64,000 bases of DNA from Plectosphaerella cucumerina (Eukaryota > Ascomycota > Sordariomycetes > Glomerellales > Plectosphaerellaceae): the NCBI GenBank assembly GCA_020746995.1, contig JAGPXD010000005.1, positions 372,001 to 436,000 on the forward strand, in the 5' to 3' direction. Shown here one piece after another: positions 1-10,214 of this stretch. The position numbers and the translations under genes are program-made. The notes beneath the pieces are model-generated. The model was not told the origin of the DNA and made no database searches. It saw only the letters and a list, made by a program, of their open reading frames with translations. How positions within the stretch are numbered: the stretch's first letter is position 1; every line of letters begins with the position of its first letter.

Positions 1-89
1 TTCCATTCATCCAAAATGCCATCATCCCAACATCAGCCATGCCATTCACCCCTTACCCTTACCCCTGAATCTTCATCACCCCCATCACC

Positions 90-1440
90 ATGTCTTCTTC
101 CGAATCCGGTCTTGAGTCTCACGCAGACCTCAAGCCTACTACCCCCATGGACACCGAAAAGTCCCCAATCGCCCCCTTGGTCGGTCCTCCCGACTTCGAA
201 AAAGCTCCCGACGGCGGTCTCCGGGCCTGGCTCGTCGCCGCCGCCGGCTTCTGCTTCACCTTCTGCTGCCTCGGCATCACAATGTGCTTCGGCGTCTTTC
301 AGCAGTACTACAGTGCTCATCAGCTTAGCCACGAGTCACCCGACAAGATTGCTTGGATCGGGTCTATCGCTGGTTTCATCCAGTTTGTTGCTGGCGCTGT
401 GTCCGGACCCTTGTTCGACCGATACGGCATGATTGTGTGTATCTCCCTCTTTCTGTCAGTCGGTCTGCTAACTTTCCCAGATAACATACCCCGCCGCCGT
501 CCTCTACATCGTCGGCCTCATGATGCTGAGTCTTTGCACCAAATACTTCCACTTCATCCTCGTCCAGGGCCTCGTCATCGGCATCTCAACCTCTATGATC
601 CAACTCCCAGCCTTCGCTGCAACCTCGCAGTTTTTCGACAAAAAGCGCGGCGCCGCTCTTGGCATCGTTGTCTCCGGCTCCTCTATCGGAGGCGTCGTAT
701 TCCCCATCGCCTTCTCCAAGATGCTCAACGACAGCACCCTTGGCTTCGGCTGGTCCGTTCGCGTCATGGGTTTCGCTGTCATTCCCCTGGTGGTCTTTGC
801 ATCCCTCACCATGCGCGCTCGCCTCCCCCCGCGCAAGACAAACTTCCTTCTCCCCTCGGCTTTCCGGGACCGGAAATATGTATGCCTGGTCGTCGCCCTG
901 GCCCTCATGTTCCTCGGCATGAACACGCCCATGTACTTCATCCCGACCTACGCCGTCTCCAAGGGCGTCGATCCCGTGCTGGCTTCTTACCTCATCGCCA
1001 TCATCAATGGATCTTCGACCTTTGGTCGCATCATCCCAGGATTCCTGGCCGACAAGCTTGGCCGCTTCAACGTCTTTGCATTCGGCGGTGTTGCTACAGG
1101 TGTTTGCATCTTGTGCCTGAACCACATCGAGAGCACCCCTGGTCTGGTTGCATACTGCGTCTTCTTCGGCTTTTCGTCAGGCATGATCATCTCTGGCGGC
1201 TCAACGGCCCTGACCGTCTGCGCCAAGAACCCGCAGGACTTTGGCACCTACATGGGCATGGGCATGGCTGCTGCATCGGTCTCGGTGCTGATCGGGCCTC
1301 CAATCAACGGCGCGTTGATCGACAGGTACAACGGCTACAACGAACTGGCCATCTTCAGCGGTGTGGTGTGCTTGGTTGGAGGCTGCGTCGCCACCATTAG
1401 CAAGACCTCCATGCCTGGTGGAGTCTTTGGTCGTTCTTGA
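90..1440 (+). CDS. MFS transporter, monocarboxylate-transporter-like
   Basis: Two exons, 90-434 and 481-1440, joined by a 46-nt intron (435-480, GTGTGT...CAG) that restores one frame of 434 aa. The first exon holds a hydrophilic N-terminus of about 45 residues, then the DGGLRAW entry motif and the first membrane helices. FDRYG near residue 110 is the loop 2-3 signature of the major facilitator superfamily. The second exon carries the remaining helices of a 12-TM carrier, including a GRIIPG..ADKLGRFN loop. This layout is typical of fungal MCT-like (SLC16-type) carriers, proposed to move monocarboxylates or related organic acids across the plasma membrane; the substrate cannot be read from sequence. 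The ATG at 90 is the first in frame before the conserved region. It converges on the permease gene at 1609. Confidence 0.88.
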
Positions 1441-1573
1441 TGGGGCAATTGTCCTCGACTTCACGCAGTCTGACGCGTTTCACCGTTCTACAGAGAACGA
1501 ATTCATCTTGTAACATAGAAGAGGGTGTCCCCTGATAGATTCATACAATTCAGCTGTCCGGCCCTCATATCTG

Positions 1574-1597
1574 CCTACCTTACCTAGGTAGGTAGGT
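1574..1597. repeat. CCTA/TAGG short palindromic tandem repeat
   Basis: A short stretch in which CCTACCTTACCTAGG runs into TAGGTAGGT, partly self-complementary. It lies between the convergent 3' ends of the transporter (stop at 1440) and the permease (stop at 1609). Similar short runs are frequent in fungal intergenic DNA; a shorter one is seen near 20110. No function is claimed. Confidence 0.6.
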
Positions 1598-1608
1598 GTA
1601 GACTGGCT

Positions 1609-3141
1609 TCAGGCTCCTTTTGACTCGCCGCCAAACTCCTCATGTGTGATGCCGAGGGTGTTCCTTGGGCCCGTGAAGTTTTTTCGACCGTCAACTAACC
1701 ACTGGAATCCAGAAATAAGGACGATAATCCCAAAAGCAACGACACAGTAGTTCATAGTCGTTCCATCGACGGGAAGGGCGGGAGGGAACAGGAACAGCAC
1801 GCTCGTCACAGCCGTGTAAACAAGACCGATGATGTTGGCCACCCACCCGAGCCACTCCGGCAGGGCAAACGCCCTTTCGGGAAGTTTTCGACGTCCATAA
1901 GCAACGTTGATTGCGATCGGAATTCCGTAGCTTAGACCAAGGGCGACGACAGATGAGGCGATGATTGCGTTGAAAGCTGCTGTCGACCCGAGGAAGATGC
2001 ATCCGAAAACGACACAGACGGCGGCGTTGAGAAGAAGGGCGTTGAGAGGAACTCCGAGCCTCGGATGGACACGCCAAAGCGTAGCCGATGCGGGGAGACC
2101 GCCGTCGCGAGCAAAAGCGAAGACCATGCGTGACGAGGTGGTCATGACTGCGGTGCCAGCAAGGACAAGGCAGATCAGGGGGAACATGAGGAGACAGACA
2201 GCAGCGACCTTGCTCTTGGTGGCGATGAACAATATTTCGAGAAGCGGACCGGCGCTAGAAGTCCTGATGGCTTCTGCATTCTGCAGGCCATTTGAGACAA
2301 AGAGGAGGACGATGAGAAAGACGAGGCCTGTCGAGATGCCGATGTACTGGCACCAAAGCATGATCTTGGGCCCTTCAACGGCGGCATTGGAGACTTCCTC
2401 GATCATGTGGGCGACAGCGTCGAAGCCTGTCAGTCCGAGGCCACCCTGCAGCAGGCCCATGAGCCAGGCAATGCCGTCGGGCCAGCCGGTGGTGTTGATG
2501 AAGGTCGTGAAGACGTACTCGGGCGAGGCAAAGTCCGGGGCTGCTGTCGCAAGAACGGATATGGAGATGACGACGAAACCCGCCATGCTCCAAGCTAGGG
2601 CGGCGCCGTTGATGCGTGGCAGGGCAGTCTGAAGGAAGGTGTTGATGGTGAGTGCGACAAGGGTGATACCGAGGTAGATGAGGAATTGATGCCAGCGCTG
2701 AGGAACGTAGTCGGGATGCAGGAGGGAGATGATGTTGATGATGAGGGTGCTGGCAAGGGAACTGTTGGTTGCGACCAGGGCTACCCAGCCAGAGAGATTG
2801 ATCCAGCCGGTGACCCAGGCGAGCTGGTTGCGGAACCGCGGAGGTGCAGTTGCGGCAACCCAGTGGTACTGGCCCCCAGCGGTCGGGTAGGCGGAGAGGA
2901 ACTCGGCAAGGCTGGCTGCCAAGGAGAGGTTGCAGATGCCTGCCGTGACGAGGCCCCAGATGACAGCTAAGGGACCACCAGAGGGGAGGGCAAGTGATAG
3001 AGAGGCGGCGAGGGCGGTCCATGAGTTTAAGATGGCAAAGGCAAGGCCGAGCATGGTCCAGCGGCTGAATTGTCGCTTGAAGGACTGCGAATGACCGAGC
3101 TCTGCGAGATGCAGGTCATCGAGGTCTGTTGTTTCTTTCAT
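1609..3141 (-). CDS. APC-family amino acid/amine permease (GABA/choline permease type)
   Basis: Single-exon gene of 510 aa. The frame is open upstream to 3237, but the ATG at 3141 (MKETTDLDDL) gives the short acidic N-terminus usual for fungal Uga4/Hnm1-like permeases. About 12 membrane segments are visible. Recognisable family features are the first-helix segment around SRWTMLGLAFAILNSW, the SGGP..VIWG loop, AEFLSAYPTAGGQYHW near residue 85, TGFDAVAHMIEEVSNA near residue 240, and AFARDGGLP in the middle of the protein. The family (PF13520 type) moves amino acids, GABA, choline or polyamines into the cell. It is divergent from the amine oxidase gene starting at 4241, which suggests use of amines as nitrogen source, but that link is inference. 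Confidence 0.88.
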   Translation of the reverse strand: MKETTDLDDLHLAELGHSQSFKRQFSRWTMLGLAFAILNSWTALAASLSLALPSGGPLAVIWGLVTAGICNLSLAASLAEFLSAYPTAGGQYHWVAATAPPRFRNQLAWVTGWINLSGWVALVATNSSLASTLIINIISLLHPDYVPQRWHQFLIYLGITLVALTINTFLQTALPRINGAALAWSMAGFVVISISVLATAAPDFASPEYVFTTFINTTGWPDGIAWLMGLLQGGLGLTGFDAVAHMIEEVSNAAVEGPKIMLWCQYIGISTGLVFLIVLLFVSNGLQNAEAIRTSSAGPLLEILFIATKSKVAAVCLLMFPLICLVLAGTAVMTTSSRMVFAFARDGGLPASATLWRVHPRLGVPLNALLLNAAVCVVFGCIFLGSTAAFNAIIASSVVALGLSYGIPIAINVAYGRRKLPERAFALPEWLGWVANIIGLVYTAVTSVLFLFPPALPVDGTTMNYCVVAFGIIVLISGFQWLVDGRKNFTGPRNTLGITHEEFGGESKGA

Positions 3142-3244
3142 GGTGACGGGCTGGACTCGGACAGGATGAGTTAGGTATGAGTGGACAGCCTGGCTGGAAG
3201 AGCAACCGATTTTGATGGGGTTTAGACAAGAAAACACGCCTCTA

Positions 3245-3250
3245 CTTATA
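3245..3250 (-). promoter_or_regulatory. TATA-like element upstream of permease
   Basis: TATAAG on the minus strand about 105 bp upstream of the permease ATG at 3141. Spacing is reasonable for a fungal core promoter, but the match is short. Confidence 0.3.
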
Positions 3251-4163
3251 CATCTGAGCTTGATGTACTGAGCATCATCGCCCGGGCAGCAGATAGCAAA
3301 GCCTCCGTGCTCCTGTCAGATGTCCAAGCCAGAGGATCGCCCAAACTCAACTGAAGTGCGGGGAAGGAACAATGTTGTGGTTGAGACTCGATTGCATTGT
3401 GACGGGATACTGCGTGACGGGTGGCCGCGACCGGGTAACACGGCTTGCTATCAGCGCGGGCTTCCGAGATGAAGGGCATCATCAGACGGCAGCTCTGGCG
3501 TAGGAACACCGGCTAGATCAAACTCGGTAAGAAAAGGGGCAAGACGAGGTTGGATGGCTTCCAACACCAACATGATTGTCACAGCCCAGCCACATCGATG
3601 ACCGTCCCGCGTCGTAAAGTAGGTAACTCCAAATGGCTAAAAGATAGGCCCTCGATCGCCTGGCTTGATACCGGGACGACGGCAGCGTGCGGCTGCCAAC
3701 CTGTCGGCAAGCGGCATCCCAAAGTGGAAAGAAAAGGGGCAAAAGTCCGGCCCGGCCCCGTGCATTAGGGGAATGAGGGGGAAACATCACGACCCCAGAC
3801 GGCCGATCAACGTCCGCTAATGCATTCTAGAGAGCATCTCATCTGGGGTAATACTGTCCCGAGCGATAAGACAGAGACTCCGGATCCTGTTGTGATGCAT
3901 CTCGGGCGATTACTTGACCCAAGATGGCAAGCGAATGCGAAGGCTTCGGATCATGGCTCAGATGACAGGTCCCAGGGGCCAAGGATCGTCCTGGAAAGCT
4001 TATCACCGCCACAGCCGTGAGGAGAACGCGGGGTATTTCGGTAGCACGAGGGCGCGGGCAGAGACATGTGGTGTGCATTCCGGGTCCCGGCTTCGAGACA
4101 TGTCAACAAGTGCGACCCGGGTTTCTGGAGTAAACAAGAGCCAAGTGCTGGCATGGTAGCTAC

Positions 4164-4170
4164 TATAAAA
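4164..4170 (+). promoter_or_regulatory. TATA box upstream of amine oxidase
   Basis: TATAAAA 71-77 bp before the ATG at 4241. The sequence and distance fit a TATA element with a short leader. Confidence 0.55.
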
Positions 4171-4240
4171 ACAAGATGATTCCCATACCGATAGCTCCTG
4201 ATCATCAGCGCAGTGTCACGATCCCCTTTCTTCCTCCATC

Positions 4241-5881
4241 ATGGTCCCACGACTCGTTGCATTCCTTGCCCTGTGCGCCGAGCTCCGGCCGGCCCAGGCC
4301 GCTGCCATCCCAGCCCGGGACGAGTCTGACACCGCCCCCAAGTCCTGCCGCAAAACAAAGATCGCAGTGCTCGGCGCCGGCGTCTCAGGCATCACCGCCG
4401 CCCAGGCCATTGCAGAAGCCGGCATCGACGACTTCCTCATCCTCGAGCACAACGACTTCATCGGCGGCCGCGTGCATCACACCACCTTTGGCTCCAAGCC
4501 CGACGGTTCACCCTACACCGTCGAGCTGGGCGCCAACTGGATCGAAGGCGTCGGCGGTACCGGCCCCGTCAAAAACCCCATTCTCGTGGCCGCAGAACGT
4601 TCAGGCATCCAGAGCGTCTTCTCCGACTATGATGCGATCGCGTCCTACGACCAAGACGGACCGAACGACTACCTCCACCTTCTCGAAGAGTTCTCGGGCA
4701 ACTTCACCATCGCGCAGCAGGATGCCGGCTACATCCTGGCACAAGACCTGCAAGACTCGTCCATGCGTGCCGGACTTAGCGTCGCCGGGTGGAAGCCGCG
4801 GCGCGACATGCACGCCCAGGCTGCAGAGTGGTGGAGCTGGGATTTTGGTGTGTCGTGGCCCCCCGAGGACTGCGGTTTCCAGTTTGGCATCACCGGCGAC
4901 AATGAGACGTTCAACCGCTTCGGAGACGAGCGATACCTCGCCACTGACCAGCGGGGGCTGAATACGTACGTCAAGGATGAGGCCATGACGTTCCTCAAGA
5001 GTGAGAATGACCCGAGGCTTCTGCTCAACACCACCGTCGAGGCCATCGAGTACAACCGCCAGGGTGTCGTCGTGCGTGATCGCGACGGAGGATGCGTCGA
5101 GGCCGAGTACGCCATCTGCACCTTCTCCGTCGGCGTCCTGCAGAACGACGTGGTCGAGTTCCAGCCAGAACTGCCCGTGTGGAAGCGCGAAGCAATCGAA
5201 CAGTTCCAGATGGGAACGTACACCAAGATCTTCTTGCAGTTCAACGAGTCCTTTTGTCCGGAAGACAAGCAGTTCCTCCTGTACGCCGACCCAGAGGAGC
5301 GGGGGTGGTACCCCATATTCCAGAACCTCGGGGCCCCGGGCTTCCTCGAGGGTTCAAACATTCTCTTTGCGACCGTTGTTGGGCCCCAGGCGTATCGGGT
5401 CGAGCAGCAGACGGACGAGGAGACGAAGGAGGATATCCTCGTCGTGTTGCGCCGGATGTTCCCGGATAAGCAGATTCCGGAACCGACGGCATTCATGTAT
5501 CCTCGCTGGGGGATGGAAGAGTGAGTCCTTAATGTCATCTTTGGGAATCATTGGCTGACAAGAAGTAGATGGGCATTTGGCACGTACAGCAACTGGCCTG
5601 TGGGCATGACGCTCACGAAGCACCAGAACCTGCGCGCCAACGTCGGTCGTCTGTGGTTCTCGGGCGAGGCGAACTCGGCAAAGTACTACGGCTTCATGCA
5701 CGGCGCCTGGTATGAGGGTAAGGACGCGGGCGAGCGGGTGGCAGCACTCGTGAATGGCGACCCGATCATCAACGAGGACACGGAGCCGGATGGTCAGCTG
5801 AAGAGGTATGAGAAGCTGTATGGCTCGGTCAACAGCGCGGAGTATAATGAGGGTAATGGATGGCCAGAGGAAGACGAATAG
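4241..5881 (+). CDS. Secreted FAD-dependent amine oxidase (polyamine/monoamine oxidase family)
   Basis: Two exons, 4241-5520 and 5569-5881; the 48-nt intron (GTGAGT...TAG) splits a Glu codon and gives 530 aa. The first ~20 residues are hydrophobic and end in AQA/AAI, a plausible signal peptide. The Rossmann dinucleotide motif follows (KIAVLGAGVSGITAAQAI), then the GG-R motif (IGGRVHH) and ELGANWIEGVGG. The C-terminal exon holds the second FAD-contact segment, with WFSGEA and GAWYEGKDAGERVA. The family oxidises polyamines or primary amines to aldehyde, H2O2 and ammonia or amine. Secretion suggests use of external amines, in keeping with the divergent permease. Substrate preference is not readable. 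The protein ends in an acidic tail. Confidence 0.9.
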
Positions 5882-5971
5882 GTGTGGTAGTCTTGCTTCA
5901 TGAGGCGTTAATACCAAAAGAGTACATGAATGATTCCGCGAGAATCTCATTCCGATCGGTCGACATGTTGA

Positions 5972-7383
5972 CTAGCCCAGTGCAGCAAACTCCTCGTCTC
6001 GCAGTGCTCGTAACCTGACAACAAGCCTCTCATCCCTAGCAATCGCTCTTTCGAGGATCTCAAAAGGCCGGCCCCATCCTCGGTCCTTCAAGACTCGTAC
6101 TGCCCGCTGCAGTTTGTCCACAAACCACGCCCGTGCCTCCGAACCCACTGCTGAAGCAATGGCCCCGACGATGATCGGGCAGGATGTCACGTCCATGTAG
6201 AGACATGACCGTCCAGGAAGGGCCGCGAGTCCGTCCTTCAGCTCGGCGGCCAGGCTAGAAGATTTCGCCTCGTCTGTCTCCATGGGCCACGAGAGCGATA
6301 GGATCAGCTCGATGGCCTTGGCCGTGTTTCGGGTGTATGCGTTCTCGTGTCCCAAGAGAGAGTCAATCTCGGCAATCAGCTGGTCATACGGCCGCTGAAT
6401 GAACAGCGCCACGCTCTCCTCGTCGAGAGGATGTTTCCGGTGTGCTTCTATCGTCTTTCTCAGGCGTGAGACCTTGTCCGAGGTGTCGTTGAGTACAGAA
6501 ATGATGCTGCCGTCGTCATTGTCCACTAGGTCCTTGACCAAGCAGGGGTGACAAACCCGGGGGAAATCGATGATGCCATTCGCCGTGTCTCTGCCCCCCG
6601 ACGTCAGCATATGCAGTCCCGCGATTGATGGGAGAAACGACCAACAGTATCACAAGGTCTGTGAAGAGTGGCGGAAGCCCCGGCAGCCCCTGGGCTCTAC
6701 GGCCCCTAACGGCCTGAATGATGCCACCGATGTGCACCTTCCAGGCCTCGTCGTTTCGCAGGAGCCGCTCATTGAGGGCCATGGTGAAGGCTGCCCCCAA
6801 GAAACCGTCGGTATATGCCTCACGGGAACCTATCCGCTGGATGAGAAGCCCGGTAGCCCTACAAGCGTGGAAGTCGGCTCGCATGTTGCAGTTCGCCTTT
6901 GTGGACCAACAGCGCACTGCCATGGACAACGAGGCTTCAACGAGGGCGGGTTCAGATGCCAAGAGCTGCATCCATGCCTGGTCGTCTTGGCCTCCGGGGA
7001 TGCCCCGGCTGCCGAGGAATATCACGGACCAGAACTCATTGACTAGGTGGTGGGTCAGCGATCGGGGACATTCACGGCTGTTTTGGATCGTGAAGCGCAC
7101 GTAACCGGGCAGACTCATCTTGTCCGCTGGTACTAGTCGCGACTGAAAGAGCATCCGCCAAGGCATCCCAGGCGTCATGGTTAGATCCGTTGCATGGCGG
7201 GTAGGCCACGTCGTGAGTGACACCAACAAGGGCCGTTGCGGTTTTGTCAGCGGCTTCCGCTTTCCGCCGGCGTCTGTTGGCAAAGTTGGTCCTGGTGACG
7301 TGTCCCCTGACCCTTTTTGCCGCTGGTTTCGACAATCTCGGGGCGCCTGTTGTGTTCAGAAAGGTGAAGCTTGTCGTTTCCAT
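5972..7383 (-). CDS. Fungal-specific transcription-factor-like protein (no DNA-binding domain seen)
   Basis: Three exons: 7383-7228, 7142-6646 and 6590-5972. Both introns begin GTTGGT and end CAG, in phases that rebuild 423 aa. The short N-terminus has FTFLNTTGAP followed by a basic HVTRTNFANRRRRK segment. This is the pattern of a large Pezizomycotina family of nuclear-type proteins that lack a Zn2Cys6 cluster but share the downstream helical region of fungal regulators. The middle (SEPALVEASLSMAVR) and the LPPLFTDLVIL / DFPRVCHP segments are characteristic and are joined exactly by intron 2. Start chosen at METTSF because it directly precedes the conserved N-terminal motif. Role unknown; regulatory function is inferred from family resemblance only. 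Confidence 0.75.
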
Positions 7384-7862
7384 CTTGAATGTCCCTTTTA
7401 GGAAAATGAAATGGCGGAGGACTCGAGGCGAAGGAGGGAGTAGTTTGATATAACTCCGTGATATGTAAGCCGTCGGCCAATGGTGTGGAGATGGAATCGC
7501 ACCTTGCCTGAATAGGAAAATGAGTTTGAAAGTCCGCCAGGTGCTGCTCCGCTCCATCACCCAATCGCAGATGGCAGGGTAAAAGGGGGCCCCTATTTTT
7601 GGTGGCCGCATTCTGGATGTCTCAAAACAGACATTCAACATCACGAACTGGATGGGGCCTGGTGACAAACCCCAGAGCGGTAGGACACAAGCTCTCGTGG
7701 CCCTGGGCAAATATGGTGCCATGATACTTGGGCGAGGACTTGATGCCCATGTTGAAGGGTATAAAGTCCAATCCGTGGCTCCTTCAATTCGCATCTCTCC
7801 TGAAATATCACCAACAAACTCAAGTCCACATCACCCTCGCATCTCCGATCATTTACCACAAA
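7384..7862. promoter_or_regulatory. Divergent intergenic region with TATA box
   Basis: 479 bp between the regulator-like gene (minus) and the dehydrogenase (plus). TATAAAG at 7760-7766 lies about 100 bp before the ATG at 7863 and is a credible core promoter element. No coding potential recognised. Confidence 0.45.
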
Positions 7863-8996
7863 ATGGCCAGCCGTTGGATTCTCGCCCGCCAAGAGGGCTT
7901 TGAGTCTTCTCTTGAGTACCAGACGAATGTGCCCATTCCCTCAGCCAGCGAGCTTGGTGCCAACCAAGTCCTCGTGAAGATGCAAGCCGCCAGCATCAAC
8001 TATCGGGAGATCATGATCTCTAACCCGGTCGTAAGTCCCTTAAGCCGAAAGTGTTGAGTTCTTACTGACCCCAGGTCTGTTTAGAATCAATACAGCGTGC
8101 CCCTTCCTCGCCCTCTTGTTCCCGGATGCGACGGCGCAGGTACCGTGGTAGCCACCGGATCGTCCGTCAGCGAGTTCGCGCCAGGAGACCGTGTAATCAC
8201 TCTTGTGGCTGACAGCGGCGACGGCCCCGGCGCAGATGATGCACCTGGAACCATTGCCTTGGCTGCCGTCGCCCTGGGCCAGGGCAACGATGGCACCCTT
8301 CAGTCTTTTGGTGTCTTCACAGAGAAGACCCTCATTCATGCCCCCCGGACGCTTGACTGGCTTCCCGCCGCCACAATCACATGCACCTGGGTTACCGCAT
8401 GGAACGTCTTGTACGGGAAGAATGTGAGCCACGTCAAGTCCGACTCATGGGTGCTGATTCAGGGGACCGGTGGTGTCAGCATGGCCGCCCTGCAGCTTGC
8501 TGTTGCGGCTGGCGCCAAGGTCGTTGCCACAACATCCAGCGAGGAGAGGGCTTCGCGCCTGATGGAGCTCGGCGCCCTTCACGTTATCAACTACCGTACT
8601 AGCCCCGACTCATGGGGTCGCGAAGCTCGCGAGCTGACCCCCGACAACCGAGGATTCGACATTGTCGTGGACGTTGCCGGAAACGAGACACTTCCCCAGT
8701 CTCTTGCAGCCGTCCGCCCCGAAGGCATCATTGACTTGGTTGGAGGTGTCGGAGCCGCCACCGCGGAGCCAGTCCCTGCCTTCGCGGCTCTGTTCCACAG
8801 CTGCACCATCCGAGGTCTGCTCGCTGGAACCAGAAATCAGGCCAAGGAACTCGTCCGGTACATCGATGAGAAGGGGATCAAGCCGGTCGTGGATGATGTG
8901 GTCTTTGATCTTGCGGATGTCAAGGATGCCTACCGCCGGCTGAAGGAGAAGAAGCACTTCGCCAAGATCATCATCAAGATCCAGCATGATGAGTAA
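7863..8996 (+). CDS. Medium-chain alcohol dehydrogenase / quinone oxidoreductase (MDR) family
   Basis: Exons 7863-8030 and 8085-8996, with a 54-nt intron (GTAAGT...TTTAG), encode 359 aa. The N-terminal GroES-like half has ASINYREIMISNP and VPGCDGAGTVVATG, then GDRV. The C-terminal Rossmann half has the nucleotide-binding stretch QGTGGVSMAALQLAVAAGA near residue 185. The catalytic-zinc GHE motif of true zinc alcohol dehydrogenases is replaced (PGCDGAG), so it is closer to zinc-independent NADP-dependent quinone/enoyl reductases. It would reduce or oxidise a small carbonyl, enone or alcohol in the cytosol. A second in-frame acceptor (CCCAG) just upstream of the one used would break the frame. 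Confidence 0.87.
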
Positions 8997-9529
8997 GTGG
9001 CTCGGGAGCATTCCACAAGAGCTAGATAGCAGGATTGTCAATGAAATGCTTTGAGAGAACTGTTCTTTTCATGCCGTAGAAGATGAGAGTGAGATCAATT
9101 TAACCCCTGATTTTGACGGGCGTCACTACCCACCTACTCGGTTTTCTCTACAATCTTTCACATCTTCCTCCTCAAGCACACCCTGGGAATCCTGGCGTCG
9201 GAAGCCCATTTGTTTAAGAGCCCTCCCATGTCATCCCATATTCAAGATGTAATAGTTACCCAAAGCGACCTACTCGAGGTACTTCATCTCATGGAGTTTA
9301 AGTCAGCAAAGCTGTAGCCAGTCGTCTTAGTCAGCACACCCCAACTGCCCCTGTCTTTCCCTCGGGCTAGCGTCCAGGGGTAAGCGCTTTCCCCCTTTGA
9401 TCACGTCCCGTCGCGCAATCTCAACTTCTCACCATCATCACATCGACTTCACCCGCCTCACCGGTCAAACACGTCTGGCTCCATTGCCTCTCAACGCGGG
9501 CGCTTACGGCGCTCGAAAAAGCTGGCGCC
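8997..9529. other. Intergenic, 3' and 5' flanks
   Basis: 533 bp between two plus-strand genes. Pyrimidine-rich segments before 9530 look like a fungal promoter/leader; nothing else is recognised. Confidence 0.5.
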
Positions 9530-10033
9530 ATGCGCGTCGAACTCTTTCTCCCCATCCTCTTCGCTCTCCTCTCCGCCGCACAGACCTTCCGCTTCACCAG
9601 CCCCGACCCCAGCGAAAAGATCAATGTCAGCAGGCCCGTCGAGGTCAAATGGGAGGGCCAAATGTCGGACCGGACGCCGGGCCTCTTCGACTGGCTCACC
9701 CTCCGATTCAAGGTCATCGTGGGCAGCGACGGAACGGGCGCCTTCTCGTGGCAGCTCGAGACGTACCTGGAGCCCGTGAATGGCTCGTACACCTGGGAAC
9801 CGAACATGACCGACTGGAAGATGGACATCCTCGATGATCAGATGCACTATTTCGAGGCCATCCTCCAGAACGACTGGAATCGCTCGTTGGCATCGGCCCA
9901 AAGTGAGAAGTACGCCATCGAGGGGTACGCGAATCTCGTCAGCCAAGGGGCGCGGTCGCGGGGTCTGGGCGAGTCTGTGCCGGCTTGTGTTTTGGCGGGA
10001 CTAGTTGTGGTTGGATCATTGATTTTGGCGTGA
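9530..10033 (+). CDS. Small secreted, probably GPI- or membrane-anchored protein, Kre9/Knh1-like N-terminal fold
   Basis: Single exon, 167 aa. It begins with a clear signal peptide (RVELFLPILFALLSAAQ). The mature start FRFTSPDPSEKINVSRPVEVKWEG resembles the N-terminal immunoglobulin-like domain of fungal Kre9/Knh1-type and Ser/Thr-rich GPI proteins. Three N-glycosylation sequons are visible (NVS, NGS, NMT), plus NRS. The last ~20 residues (CVLAGLVVVGSLILA) form a terminal hydrophobic segment with no cytoplasmic tail, typical of a GPI-anchor signal. Likely at the cell surface or wall. Beyond the fold no activity can be assigned. Confidence 0.72.
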   Translation: MRVELFLPILFALLSAAQTFRFTSPDPSEKINVSRPVEVKWEGQMSDRTPGLFDWLTLRFKVIVGSDGTGAFSWQLETYLEPVNGSYTWEPNMTDWKMDILDDQMHYFEAILQNDWNRSLASAQSEKYAIEGYANLVSQGARSRGLGESVPACVLAGLVVVGSLILA

Positions 10034-10214
10034 GGGAGGACTGTGAGGAGGGGCCTGGTCAATTTTGCAGGGGGCGAGTCGACTCGGATGGGATCTCATG
10101 GTGCAACCTGACTTGGAGAGGTGTCTCTAGGAATCAAGAACCTGGTGAGGTGGCTTACCGAACAACGGATAGGGAAACGACGAGTGGTTCTATTCTTTTC
10201 CCTATACGACCTAA

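Larger units (their letters stand above)
3142..4240. promoter_or_regulatory. Divergent intergenic promoter region, permease / amine oxidase
   Basis: About 1.1 kb between two divergently transcribed genes, with no convincing coding sequence. I see several HGATAR-type motifs, the core bound by AreA/Nit2 nitrogen GATA factors: near 3291, 3452, 3642, 3864, 4000 and 4187 on one strand or the other. That is roughly twice chance expectation, so it is suggestive only. A TATA-like element lies on each side. Confidence 0.45.
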
